Of a stretch of DNA of 64,000 nt, positions 7,610 through 16,087 are shown piece after piece (within the stretch, counting starts at the first letter, position 1; each line of letters starts with the position of its first letter). The notes under the pieces are model-generated. The model was not told the origin of the DNA, made no database searches, and was given only the letters and a program-made list of their open reading frames with translations. Origin of the DNA: Furfurilactobacillus entadae (GTDB lineage: Bacteria > Bacillota > Bacilli > Lactobacillales > Lactobacillaceae); the NCBI RefSeq assembly GCF_045862745.1, contig NZ_BQXN01000009.1, positions 1 through 64,000 on the forward strand, read 5' to 3'. The translations under genes and the position numbers were made by a program.

Positions 7610-8320
7610 TTATTTTCCTGCAATTGCCGTTTCCAGTGAGATCTTGATCATATCGTTAAAGGTCTTTTCACGTTCTTCAGCCGTCGTCTTTTCCTCAGCG
7701 AAAATCAAATCACTGACCGTCAAAACAGACAGTGCGCGGAAGTGCAGTTTAGCACCCAGGAGGTACAGCCCCGCTGATTCCATTTCCGTTCCGATGACAC
7801 CGTAGTCGGCCAATTTTTGCATGTCCAGTTCGTCGTTATAGAACCGGTCTGCCGCAAAAATGTCACCAACCTTTGGCGTAATCCCGAGGTCCTTTGCTGC
7901 ATGGTACGCCGTGTCTAACAATTCAAAATTTGCTAATGGCGCGTAGTGGATTCCAGGGCCAAACGTGTTCGCCGTAACGGCTGAGTCCGTGGTCGAACCA
8001 GACGCCAACAAAACATCACGTAAATGAACGTCTGGTGCCATCCCACCACAGGAGCCAACCCGGATGATCGTCTTAACACCGAAAAACTTCACCAGTTCGT
8101 TAATGTAGATCGACATCGACGGAATCCCCATCCCGGAACCTTGAACGGAAATGCGGTGTCCTTTATATTCACCGGTGTAACCGAACGCGTTTCGCACAGA
8201 GTTGACCTGCTTAACGTTGGTTAAGAAGTTTTCAGCGATGTACTTTGCCCGTAATGGGTCGCCTGGTAGTAACACCGTGTCTGCATAGTCACCGTCATTT
8301 GCGCCAATATGTGTACTCAT
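7610..8320 (-). CDS. deoD: Purine-nucleoside phosphorylase, DeoD type
   Basis: A 236-residue enzyme of the hexameric DeoD class. It phosphorolyses purine (deoxy)nucleosides to base and (deoxy)ribose 1-phosphate. Landmarks are LPGDPLRAKYIAE near residue 18, GSGMGIPSMSIY near 62 and the substrate loop EMESAGLYLLG near 178. The start ATG has AAAGGAG upstream. It lies 27 bp after deoB in the deo operon. Confidence 0.95.
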   Translation of the reverse strand: MSTHIGANDGDYADTVLLPGDPLRAKYIAENFLTNVKQVNSVRNAFGYTGEYKGHRISVQGSGMGIPSMSIYINELVKFFGVKTIIRVGSCGGMAPDVHLRDVLLASGSTTDSAVTANTFGPGIHYAPLANFELLDTAYHAAKDLGITPKVGDIFAADRFYNDELDMQKLADYGVIGTEMESAGLYLLGAKLHFRALSVLTVSDLIFAEEKTTAEEREKTFNDMIKISLETAIAGK

Positions 8321-8347
8321 GTGTTGCTCCTTTCAATTCCGTCTGAA

Positions 8348-9547
8348 TTAGTCGTTTGTCACTGCCGTTAAGAAACTGGTGCCGTCAGCCCCGCCGGTAA
8401 CGCCGAAGTTTTCCAGAACCGTTGCGCCCATGTCAGCAAATGTCTTGCGGACACCTAAGGACTGGTTTGGTTTCGTCATTGATGGGGAGTAAGCCAACAT
8501 TGGAACGAATTCACGGGTGTGGTCTGTCCCCTTGAAACCAGGGTCATTCCCATGGTCGGCAGTCAGGAGCAGCAAATCGTCATCCTTCAAGTTGGCCATA
8601 ACAGTTTCAAGCCGCTTGTCAAAGTCCATCAGCGCTTGACCAAACCCTTCAGGATTCCGCCGGTGACCGTACATTGCGTCAAAGTCCACCAAGTTTGTAA
8701 AACAGAAACCATGGAAGTCTGTCGCCATGACCGTGTCCACGTGGTCCATCCCGTCCATGTTACTTTCGTTGTGGTAACCCTTGGTGATGCCGTGACCAGA
8801 GAAGATGTCGTTGATCTTCCCAATTCCAATCACATCAAGACCAGCAGCCTTCAACCGATCTAAGTCCGTTTCGCCCGTTGGTTCTAAACTAAAGTCATGC
8901 CGATTTGCTGTCCGCGTAAAGTGGTCCTTATCTGGGCCGACGTAAGGCCGCGCAATGATCCGCCCCACTGTCCATTCTGGACCGTTAACTAACGTCCGGG
9001 CATATTCACAGATCTTGTATAATTCATCAACTGAGATCACGTCTTCATGCGCCGCAATTTGGAGCACTGAGTCGCCGGAGGTGTACACGATCAGGTCACC
9101 GGTCGCCATCTGTTGTTCACCGTAATCATGAATAACATCAGTTCCCGAATATGGCTTATTCACAATCACTTTCCGACCAGAAAATTCTTCCAGTTTTGTT
9201 AAAATTTCTGCTGGAAAACCGTTTGGAAATGTTGAAAGTGGGTGGCGAACTGGCAAGCCCATCATTTCCCAGTGGCCGTCCATACTGTCCTTCCCCGCTG
9301 AGACTTCTTCCATCTTTCCAAAGGCACCGAGTGCTGGTGTTGCAACAGGAACCCCTTCAATGGGCTTGTCTGGGCGAATGTTGCTCAGCCCCAACTTAGC
9401 CAAATTTGGGAGGGCAAGGTTCCCCGCAAAGTGGGCCCCCACGTGTCCTAATGTATCTGCCCCAACATCATCAAAGTTTTCGGCGTCTGGTGCTTCACCG
9501 ATCCCAACTGAATCCAACACAATTGCAAAAATTCGTTTATAAGCCAT
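8348..9547 (-). CDS. deoB: Phosphopentomutase
   Basis: A 399-residue alkaline-phosphatase-superfamily enzyme that interconverts (deoxy)ribose 1- and 5-phosphates. It links the phosphorylases of this operon to DeoC. Metal and catalytic motifs are visible: LDSVGIGEAPDA at the N-terminus, AGKDSMDGHWEMMG near residue 87 and ADHGNDPGFKGTDHTRE near 330. ATG 9547 has GGAAAGGAAC at 8 bases; the TTG two codons earlier is not favoured. Confidence 0.95.
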   Translation of the reverse strand: MAYKRIFAIVLDSVGIGEAPDAENFDDVGADTLGHVGAHFAGNLALPNLAKLGLSNIRPDKPIEGVPVATPALGAFGKMEEVSAGKDSMDGHWEMMGLPVRHPLSTFPNGFPAEILTKLEEFSGRKVIVNKPYSGTDVIHDYGEQQMATGDLIVYTSGDSVLQIAAHEDVISVDELYKICEYARTLVNGPEWTVGRIIARPYVGPDKDHFTRTANRHDFSLEPTGETDLDRLKAAGLDVIGIGKINDIFSGHGITKGYHNESNMDGMDHVDTVMATDFHGFCFTNLVDFDAMYGHRRNPEGFGQALMDFDKRLETVMANLKDDDLLLLTADHGNDPGFKGTDHTREFVPMLAYSPSMTKPNQSLGVRKTFADMGATVLENFGVTGGADGTSFLTAVTND

Positions 9548-9592
9548 GATCAAACGTTCCTTTCCGTCTCTCAGAATCGTTCCTACGTTATT

Positions 9593-9606
9593 TTAAAGCG
9601 CTTACA
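9593..9606 (-). promoter_or_regulatory. Candidate CcpA (cre) site upstream of deoB
   Basis: The minus strand reads TGTAAGCGCTTTAA, close to the consensus TGWAANCGNTNWCA and built round the AAGCGCTT palindrome. It sits between deoC and deoB. Carbon catabolite control of the operon is inferred. Confidence 0.4.
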
Positions 9607-9634
9607 TAATCTTGCCGGCAAAAATTCCGACAGT

Positions 9635-10309
9635 CTACTGTTCCGCTGCTTCCTTCAGGATCGCAACGGACGCAGAAACACCTAAACGGTTTGCACCAGC
9701 TTCGATCATGTTGTACGCGTCAGCCAATGAATGAATTCCACCAGCAGCCTTGATCTTGAAGTCTGGGCCAACTGCCTTCCGCATCAATTCAACGTCTTGA
9801 ACACGGGCACCAAACGTGGAGAACCCAGTTGACGTCTTCACAAAGTCAGCGCCACCCTTAACGGTCAGTTCAGAAGCACGCCGTTTTTCATCATCTGTGA
9901 GCAGGGCATTTTCGATGATCACCTTCAGCAGTTTCCCCTTAGCATGGGTTGCGTCAGCAACGGCCTTGATGTCTGCCAAAACAACGTCATCATGGTTTGA
10001 TTTTAATTCACCAATGTTGATGACCATGTCCACTTCATCAGCACCATCATCAATAGAATCGTTTGTTTCGAAGACCTTCACAGCCGTTGTGTTTGCCCCC
10101 AGAGGGAAGCCAATAACGGTACAAGTTGCCACGTCAGTTCCGGCTAACCCTTCGTGAACCCGCTTAACCCAGTATGGGTTGATGCAGACGGATGCTGTGT
10201 TATATTCACGCGCTTCCGCAATCGTTCGGTCGATCATGGCTTCCGTTGCTTCAGGCTTGAGCATTGTGTGATCCATGTATTTGGCTAATTCTGCTTGAGT
10301 TAATTTCAT
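9635..10309 (-). CDS. deoC: Deoxyribose-phosphate aldolase
   Basis: A 224-residue class I aldolase that cleaves deoxyribose 5-phosphate to glyceraldehyde 3-phosphate and acetaldehyde, the final step of deoxynucleoside use. The Schiff-base lysine lies in ADFVKTSTGFSTFGA and the second conserved lysine in KIKAAGGI. The start at 10309 (MKLTQAEL) has GAAAGGGG ten bases upstream; the reading frame is open further upstream without a ribosome site. It is the first gene of the operon. Confidence 0.95.
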   Translation of the reverse strand: MKLTQAELAKYMDHTMLKPEATEAMIDRTIAEAREYNTASVCINPYWVKRVHEGLAGTDVATCTVIGFPLGANTTAVKVFETNDSIDDGADEVDMVINIGELKSNHDDVVLADIKAVADATHAKGKLLKVIIENALLTDDEKRRASELTVKGGADFVKTSTGFSTFGARVQDVELMRKAVGPDFKIKAAGGIHSLADAYNMIEAGANRLGVSASVAILKEAAEQ

Positions 10310-10340
10310 CGTTATGAAACCCCTTTCATTTTTTGGTTTC

Positions 10341-10370
10341 AGTATAGCAACACCCTTGAACATTTGTCCA
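10341..10370 (-). promoter_or_regulatory. deo operon promoter
   Basis: On the minus strand TGGACA (10365-10370) and TATACT (10341-10346) are separated by 18 bp, 32 bp before the deoC ATG. Confidence 0.6.
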
Positions 10371-10388
10371 GCAATTTCGCGAACATTT
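10358..10388. promoter_or_regulatory. Candidate DeoR operator repeats
   Basis: The octamer GAACATTT occurs at 10358-10365 and again at 10381-10388, 23 bp apart, about two helical turns. The first copy is part of an imperfect dyad TGAACATTTGTCCA overlapping the -35 box. The known B. subtilis DeoR operator also contains TTGAACA. Binding by the operon's own regulator is inferred. Confidence 0.5.
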
Positions 10389-10636
10389 TTTCACATTTGC
10401 TTTTTTGCCGGGTAAACTCATCCGTTAAATGGCTGTTTTAGCCGGCTACCATCGCATTTCCTCCACGATAAGGATCAATAACAACGCCAACTGCTCACCA
10501 CCAGTATCTGACGCTAGTGATGGCTCAGATTGACGGATCATTTTTCAACCTGTGGCCCCTCGCGTTTATGCCAGCGCATCCACTACACTGTTCTCGACCA
10601 AAGGCCTTTGGATCATGCATAAAGGACGGTATCTCC

Positions 10637-11203
10637 ATGACCAAAATTTGTTTGCACGATTACCCGGCACTCACTCAAGCCGGCTTTACCTTTATTTTGG
10701 CACCAGCAAATGCCCGCGTTTTATACGGGGTGGTCAAACGACTCCACGTCCGCCCAACCGATTCCTATTATGACGACGTCTGCTCCGAGGGCCGTTTACA
10801 ATACGTCCAGGTGTACGTCGAATACGTGCTCAAGTTTACCAGCTACGATCCAGAACAATTACGCCGCTATGCATATCAACGCTTGTATTGGCGCCTCTTG
10901 GATTGGCTTCGTGCCACGACCCGAACAATGATCCATCAAGCCCCCTTAACCGAGACCACCATTACCAAGACGACGACCACTGACTTCACGGCCCCCATCG
11001 CAGACCATGCGTTTTTGACGCAGGTCCTGGCGCGGTGTACAGACAGCGAACGCCAGCTGCTCACCGTCCTCTTGGTTCCAGATCAATCAGTAACCACTGC
11101 GGCCAGTCAACTTCACATTTCGCGCCCGACGTTATACCGCCGACGCCGAGCACTAGCAGCCACCCTGCGCCACCGATACCCAACCCTTTTTCCACCAGAA
11201 TAA
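10637..11203 (+). CDS. SigH/ComX-like alternative sigma factor
   Basis: A 188-residue protein with the layout of the small sigma-H/ComX-type factors of lactic acid bacteria. A region-2-like helical part (RVLYGVVKRLHV, then YAYQRLYWRLLDWLR) lies at about residues 27-95, then a threonine-rich linker (TETTITKTTTTDF), then a region-4 helix-turn-helix (TTAASQLHISRPTLYRRRRA) near the C-terminus. Such factors direct transcription of DNA-uptake genes in some relatives. The start at 10637 has AAAGGA ten bases upstream; the frame is open back to 10517 without such a site. It is a monocistronic gene on the opposite strand to its neighbours. The region 10389-10636 shows nothing else. Similarity is moderate, so the competence role is inferred. 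Confidence 0.6.
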   Translation: MTKICLHDYPALTQAGFTFILAPANARVLYGVVKRLHVRPTDSYYDDVCSEGRLQYVQVYVEYVLKFTSYDPEQLRRYAYQRLYWRLLDWLRATTRTMIHQAPLTETTITKTTTTDFTAPIADHAFLTQVLARCTDSERQLLTVLLVPDQSVTTAASQLHISRPTLYRRRRALAATLRHRYPTLFPPE

Positions 11204-11226
11204 CGGCCCCCGTTAATCAACCAAAG

Positions 11227-11271
11227 AATGGCTGTCATCCCAGTAACATTAAGGGATGACAGCCATTTTTA
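11227..11271. terminator. Bidirectional terminator
   Basis: A perfect 15-bp stem (11227-11241 with 11253-11267) carries T runs on both sides. It serves the sigma gene on the plus strand and the converging aldolase gene on the minus strand. Confidence 0.85.
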
Positions 11272-11273
11272 AA

Positions 11274-12008
11274 TTATCGGGATAAAATTGAAAAACCAAG
11301 GGCTTGGCTATCCGCTTTGAACCGTTTCACCGTTGCCAATGAATAATCTTCTAGCGGTGTTCCAAGAAGCGTCAATTTTTTCAAGAGTTCTGGTGGACAT
11401 GTAATAATATCCGTGTGTGTTTGGGCAGCTTGCATGACGTTGTAAACTTCCCGTTGACTCGCCCACAGAAGCTTCAATTCTGGCTTAAAGTGAACAATGT
11501 CAGCGTATTTGGACATCAATGGGCGTGGGTCGACACCCGTATCAGCAATGCGTCCAGCAAAGACCGACACGATTCCGCCGGTTGTTTCGTCCAGCGCGTC
11601 AGTCACTTCACGAACCTGTTGCTCCGTAAAGATCGCCGTGGCATTGATCTTGATGCCCTTTTGCGATAGTTTATGAATCAACGGCACGGTTGATTCACCT
11701 AACGAATTCATCACCGGAACTTTAACGTAGACGTGCGTGCCAAAGTGACTGATGAGTGTTGCTTCTTTTTCCATCTCTTCTAAATCGTCACTAAAGACCT
11801 CAAACGAAATTGGCACATCAGGAATTGCGGCCACCGCTTGGTGGGCAAATTCAACATAGTCAGTTACCCCGGCTTGTTTCATTAACGATGGGTTCGTTGT
11901 AAACCCGCTTACGATGCCAGAGTGATAAGCTTCGACCATCTGATTAATGTCTGCACCATCTGCATATAATTCCACACCTAATTGATTCATTTTAACGTTG
12001 TTATTCAT
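11274..12008 (-). CDS. Transaldolase / fructose-6-phosphate aldolase-like protein
   Basis: A 244-residue TIM-barrel protein of the short transaldolase/FSA family. Landmarks are GFTTNPSLMKQAG near residue 35, the Schiff-base lysine strand VYVKVPVMNS, then INATAIFT and SVFAGRIADTGVDP. Family members transfer or cleave dihydroxyacetone units from sugar phosphates; the exact substrate cannot be read from the sequence. ATG 12008 is favoured by AAAGG nine bases upstream. It is monocistronic and divergent from the deacylase gene. Confidence 0.8.
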   Translation of the reverse strand: MNNNVKMNQLGVELYADGADINQMVEAYHSGIVSGFTTNPSLMKQAGVTDYVEFAHQAVAAIPDVPISFEVFSDDLEEMEKEATLISHFGTHVYVKVPVMNSLGESTVPLIHKLSQKGIKINATAIFTEQQVREVTDALDETTGGIVSVFAGRIADTGVDPRPLMSKYADIVHFKPELKLLWASQREVYNVMQAAQTHTDIITCPPELLKKLTLLGTPLEDYSLATVKRFKADSQALGFSILSR

Positions 12009-12061
12009 TGGTATCATCCTTTATATCTTTGTGTATAGCCAATATTTTCGATATAATCATA

Positions 12062-12277
12062 ATTGGTCTATGTAAAAAACATACTCGTTGCGATTATCAG
12101 CGACAAGCCTTGTTTTATGATAGAATGATTAAAAGACAGTTTTTCTCTCATATTGGTTAATCTTAAAATTGCTGGCAATCCCTAATAAATTGCATTTTTA
12201 TCCCAATTGGTCTAGGTGATTTGCACCGGTTGCACAATTCTCATTAAATTCGTTACTAATTAACCCTTGTGACCAAT
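12062..12277. promoter_or_regulatory. Repeated ATTGGTCTA half-sites between divergent genes
   Basis: ATTGGTCTA occurs at 12062-12070 and 12206-12214, with an inverted GACCAAT at 12271-12277 and a variant ATTGGCTATA on the minus strand near 12035-12045. The sequence equals half of the ATTGGTCTAGACCAAT-type operators bound by GntR/HutC-family regulators such as NagR. It fills a 300-bp gene-free gap and may control one or both flanking genes. Confidence 0.35.
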
Positions 12278-12308
12278 TAAAACTGCCGTTTAGGAGGTTG
12301 ATGTTATT

Positions 12309-13451
12309 ATGAATAATGAAGAAGCGGTCGCATTTTTACGTAATCTCCTTCAAATTGATTCCCGTAACGGCCACGAAGAGGCCGTTGCCGACAGAATTGT
12401 GACCGAACTTGCGGCTCATCAGATTTCGGCCACCAAGATTCCGTACGCTCCTGGCCGTAGTAACCTCTTTGTTGAACTCGATTCTGGCCGACCTGGTAAA
12501 ACATTGATGCTCACTGGCCATTTAGACACGGTGGCCGCCGATGAACATGATGACTGGCAGTTTCCACCGTTGGCAGGTCACATCGACCATGATGTGTTGT
12601 ACGGCCGGGGGGCAGCTGACATGAAAAGCGGCCTCGCCGCCATGGTGGCTACGTTAATTAACCTCCATGATGCCCGCAAACCGACCCGCGGCAAACTCCA
12701 ATTTCTCGCAACGGTTGGGGAAGAATATGGGGCTCCGGGTTCACGAATGCTCACTCAAAAGGGCTACGTCGACCATGTTGACGCCATGATTGTGGGCGAA
12801 CCAACCAGTAACCAAATTATCTTTGCCCATAACGGTTCCATTGACTATTCAATTGATGCAACCGGTCGCTCCGTGCATTCATCGATGCCTGAACAAGGCA
12901 TTAACGCCATTGATCTTCTTGTTCAGTTTATTAATGAAGAAGCCCATGCATTTGACGACGCCCCGATCAGTGACGTCTTGGGCCCCGTTGTCCACGCCAT
13001 CACGGTGATCAACGGTGGTGATCAGGTCAACTCGATCCCGGGAACGGCCCATTTAGAGGGCAACATCCGGCCGATTCCTGACTTCGATAATGACAAGGTC
13101 ATTGCTCGCCTTCAACAACTTGTCGACACCATCAACGCCCGTCAGGAGGGCACCCTTGCCCTCACCGTTGACTTTAGTTTCTTCCCAGTCATTTCGGACC
13201 GCCAATCAGCCCTCGTCAAAACGGCGCAAGCGGCCTTTCAAACGGTTCACCAAGCCCCCGCGCAGTTGGCCGTTATTCACGGGGCAACGGATGCGTCTGA
13301 ATATACAAAAGCAACCCATCAATTTCCCATTATCGTGCTTGGTCCGGGTCGTTGGGAACTTGCTCACCAGGTCAATGAACGGATCGAATTGACCGACTTT
13401 CAACAAATGATCGCTGTTTATCAGCGCATCAGTACCGATTTTCTAAACTAA
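12309..13451 (+). CDS. ArgE/DapE-family M20 deacylase
   Basis: A 380-residue zinc amidohydrolase of the acetylornithine deacetylase / succinyl-diaminopimelate desuccinylase group. Metal-site motifs are GHLDTVA near residue 70, YGRGAADMKSG near 98 and the catalytic GEEYGAPGS near 138, with an inserted dimerisation domain after residue 175 (GRSVHSSMPEQGINAI). The true substrate could be an N-acyl amino acid or dipeptide and is not evident. The ribosome site TTAGGAGG precedes the ATG. It is followed 23 bp later by a HAD phosphatase gene. Confidence 0.85.
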   Translation: MNNEEAVAFLRNLLQIDSRNGHEEAVADRIVTELAAHQISATKIPYAPGRSNLFVELDSGRPGKTLMLTGHLDTVAADEHDDWQFPPLAGHIDHDVLYGRGAADMKSGLAAMVATLINLHDARKPTRGKLQFLATVGEEYGAPGSRMLTQKGYVDHVDAMIVGEPTSNQIIFAHNGSIDYSIDATGRSVHSSMPEQGINAIDLLVQFINEEAHAFDDAPISDVLGPVVHAITVINGGDQVNSIPGTAHLEGNIRPIPDFDNDKVIARLQQLVDTINARQEGTLALTVDFSFFPVISDRQSALVKTAQAAFQTVHQAPAQLAVIHGATDASEYTKATHQFPIIVLGPGRWELAHQVNERIELTDFQQMIAVYQRISTDFLN

Positions 13452-13474
13452 CCTACCGAAACAGAGGAGTTTTC

Positions 13475-14302
13475 ATGACCATCAAACTTATCGCTGTCGA
13501 CATGGACGGCACCTTTCTAAACGACGCAAACACCTATAATCACGATCGTTTTGCCGATCAATTACGCGCACTCACGGATAAGGGCATTCACTTTGCGGCA
13601 GCGTCTGGTTCCCAGTATCAACGCCTCGTCAAACAATTTACCGAATTCAAACATCAAATGGACTTCATTTCCGACAATGGCGCCATTGTCCACGCCAGAG
13701 ATGAACTGCTCTTTGCCAGTCAAATTCCTGATGACCTCATCGTCCAAACGCTACAAACGTTGAAAACGCACTTCCCCCAACCGTTTGCGCTGACCACTGT
13801 CTCTGGGGTTCGCAGTGCGTACGTTGATGGCATCACCCCGGATCCCGTTTTTGAACACATTAAACTGTATTATGATGCCCTTGACCGCTTAACCGATTTA
13901 TTTGATGTCAACCCGCAGCAACTCGCGGACCAAGTGGTTAAAATTGCCCTCACCTTTGATCCTACACGGGTTACGCCTGCGCAAGCTGCAACGTTACCCG
14001 CGCTGCTTGATCCCCACCTCACCGCCCTGAACTCTGGTTTTGATACCCAAGATATCGGTCTTACCGGCATCACCAAAGCGACGGGTCTCCAGCACCTTCA
14101 GGAACGGTATCACGTTGCTAACGATGAGCTCGCCACGTTTGGTGACAACGAAAATGACCTGGACATGTTAACGATGACGCCCCATGGTTACGCCATGGCA
14201 AACGCTCATAAAAGCATCATTGACCAGGCCCCAAAACAGGGTGGGCACAACAACGATGACGGTGTCTTAAACGTGATCGATCAAATTTTGGCAGCAAACT
14301 AA
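13475..14302 (+). CDS. Cof-type HAD-IIB phosphatase
   Basis: A 275-residue sugar-phosphatase-like protein. HAD motif I DMDGTFLND is at residues 9-17, motif II is the AASGS region, and motifs III/IV are a conserved lysine and GDNENDLDML near residue 222. The large cap domain in between marks subclass IIB, which dephosphorylates small phosphorylated metabolites such as sugar phosphates or flavin intermediates. AGAGGAG precedes the ATG. It is probably cotranscribed with the M20 deacylase gene. Confidence 0.85.
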   Translation: MTIKLIAVDMDGTFLNDANTYNHDRFADQLRALTDKGIHFAAASGSQYQRLVKQFTEFKHQMDFISDNGAIVHARDELLFASQIPDDLIVQTLQTLKTHFPQPFALTTVSGVRSAYVDGITPDPVFEHIKLYYDALDRLTDLFDVNPQQLADQVVKIALTFDPTRVTPAQAATLPALLDPHLTALNSGFDTQDIGLTGITKATGLQHLQERYHVANDELATFGDNENDLDMLTMTPHGYAMANAHKSIIDQAPKQGGHNNDDGVLNVIDQILAAN

Positions 14303-14323
14303 CTGCCCTCACCCAGCGCAATT

Positions 14324-14365
14324 AAAAAAACGGCGCCAAGATAATCATCTTGGCACCGTTTTTTT
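14324..14365. terminator. Bidirectional terminator
   Basis: A long stem (AAAACGGCGCCAAGAT with ATCTTGGCACCGTTTT, one mismatch) and a 4-nt loop are flanked by A and T runs. It separates the converging HAD and cytosine deaminase genes. Confidence 0.88.
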
Positions 14366-14379
14366 CGTTCACACTGATC

Positions 14380-15615
14380 TTAAAAGTTCAGGGTTGTCTC
14401 TTTTGGCGTCGTTTGCGCGATCACCTTCCCGTGACGAATTGAATACAGCACCTCTGCGTGCTCATTTAGTGTGTTGTAGAAATCATGTTGGTTATAAATG
14501 ATGCAGTTTGCCGGTTTGCCCACTTCGATCCCGTAATGGTCCAAAATGTGGAGGGCCTTGGCTGCGTGGCTTGTCACAAATTCAAACGAATTATTGATTT
14601 CGTCATACCCCATCATGTGCCCAACGTGTAGCCCCATTGAAACGGGATCAAGCATGTTCCCATTCCCCATTGGGTACCACGGATCACGAATGTCATCCTC
14701 CCCAAAGGCAACGTTGATTCCATCAGCGGTGAGCTCCTTGACCCGCGTCATTCCCCGTCGCTTCGGATACGTGTCAAACCGACCACCCAAGTTTGTGTTC
14801 ACCAGCGGATTGGCGATCATGTTAATGTCAGCCATCCGTAATAACCGGAACAACTTATACGCGTACGCATTATTATATGAACCCAACGCTGTGGTGTGAC
14901 TTGCCGTGACACGGTCACCCAGACCCGTCTCGTAGGCGATGGTGGCCAGTGTTTCAAGGTGCCGTGAAGCCGGATCGTCAATTTCATCGCAGTGAACGTC
15001 GATCAAACGGTCGTAGCGTTCTGCTAACTCGGCAATGTAATGAAGTGAGTCGATCCCATATTCGCGGGTAAATTCAAAGTGCGGAATCCCCCCGATCACG
15101 TCGGCCCCCATCTTCACGGCTTCTTCCATCAGTTCTTTTCCATGTGGAAACGATAAAATCCCTTCCTGTGGAAACGCAACCAACTGTAATTCGACTTCAT
15201 CAGCCATTTCTTCTTTAACCGCTAACAGGCCCTTTAATGCGGTAAAGCTGGGGTCCGTTACGTCAACGTGTGACCGAACCACCTGAATTCCGTTCGCAAT
15301 TTGTTTGCGTAGGGTCAGCTTAGCCCGCTCCTTCACGTCGTCAACCGTTAGTGTCTTTTTTCGTTCAGACCAGATCCGAATCCCGTCAAACAATGTGCCC
15401 GATTGATTCCACTCTGGATCGCCAGCCGTCTGGGTCGCGTCCAAATGAACATGGGGATCAACCAGTGGTGGAAGTAACAGTTTATGGTCAGCATTGATGA
15501 TCGTTTCACCATCTCGTGGTTCAATGTGGTGATCAATGGCCGTAAACTGACCGTCCTCAATTCGTAAGTCACATGGTTCTTGTTGATTGTTGATTAACGC
15601 TTGTTGGATAAGCAT
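14380..15615 (-). CDS. codA: Cytosine deaminase / related amidohydrolase
   Basis: A 411-residue metal-dependent hydrolase of the CodA type, which turns cytosine into uracil and ammonia for pyrimidine salvage. Motifs in order are DPHVHLDATQTAG (metal site, near residue 55), HCDEIDDPASR near 210, TASHTTALGS near 237 and FGEDDIRDPWYPMGNGNML near 305. All match the cytosine deaminase pattern. The start at 15615 has GGAAGGGG 8 bases before it; the frame is open upstream without a site. It is monocistronic. Confidence 0.85.
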   Translation of the reverse strand: MLIQQALINNQQEPCDLRIEDGQFTAIDHHIEPRDGETIINADHKLLLPPLVDPHVHLDATQTAGDPEWNQSGTLFDGIRIWSERKKTLTVDDVKERAKLTLRKQIANGIQVVRSHVDVTDPSFTALKGLLAVKEEMADEVELQLVAFPQEGILSFPHGKELMEEAVKMGADVIGGIPHFEFTREYGIDSLHYIAELAERYDRLIDVHCDEIDDPASRHLETLATIAYETGLGDRVTASHTTALGSYNNAYAYKLFRLLRMADINMIANPLVNTNLGGRFDTYPKRRGMTRVKELTADGINVAFGEDDIRDPWYPMGNGNMLDPVSMGLHVGHMMGYDEINNSFEFVTSHAAKALHILDHYGIEVGKPANCIIYNQHDFYNTLNEHAEVLYSIRHGKVIAQTTPKETTLNF

Positions 15616-15773
15616 TCGTCTGGCCCCTTCCAAATATTGGTTTTACACAACAATAAAACTTTAATTTAGAATACGGCTAATTATGAACGATTGCAAACAT
15701 TCACGCCAATAAAGTTCGTTAATTAATTCGATTAATCATTTTATTAATGACAAAAATCCATCTGGCCAGCACA

Positions 15774-15800
15774 AAAAAAGCGACCAGCCACGGTCGCTTT
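15774..15800 (-). terminator. Terminator of the HicB-like gene
   Basis: The stem AAAGCGACC / GGTCGCTTT is followed on the minus strand by seven Ts. It lies 21 bp after the stop codon of the HicB-like gene. Confidence 0.8.
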
Positions 15801-15820
15801 AGGAGTGAAACCAGATTTCA

Positions 15821-16087
15821 TTAGATGGCTTGTGACGAGCTTTGCTCAACCGTTGGTTCGGGGATCGGCCGGGCCAACTTGAGGTTCGTTTCAAACCATT
15901 TTCGCTTGGCTTCGTTCAGTTCACGAATGCCAGCGGAGATCGAATCGGCTGCAACGCCCAAGCCCGTTAATTCAGGAATGCTAAGGGCAAAGTAGTGCTT
16001 GCCCGCGCCCTCCTCAATCGAATTAACGACCACCTGGTAACACAGCCCCATGTAATAATCGACAGACCGATTTCCGGATTGTCGCAT
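15821..16087 (-). CDS. Orphan HicB-like antitoxin-fold protein
   Basis: An 88-residue protein with the HicB pattern: YQVVVNSIEEGAGKHYFALSI, PELTGLGVAADS, then a helix ending EAKRKWFETNLKLARPIPEP. This is the partly degraded RNase-H-like fold of HicB antitoxins, which normally neutralise the mRNA interferase HicA. No HicA-like gene lies on either side (flanks are codA and gnd), and no DNA-binding tail follows the fold. It may be a solitary regulator. The start ATG 16087 has GGAGGC 8 bases upstream. The gap 16088-16359 shows nothing further. Confidence 0.65.
   Translation of the reverse strand: MRQSGNRSVDYYMGLCYQVVVNSIEEGAGKHYFALSIPELTGLGVAADSISAGIRELNEAKRKWFETNLKLARPIPEPTVEQSSSQAI

Noticed and set aside
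10517..10636. N-terminal extension of the sigma factor (start at 10517)
   Set aside because: The extension resembles no sigma sequence, and the ribosome site AAAGGA fits the ATG at 10637.
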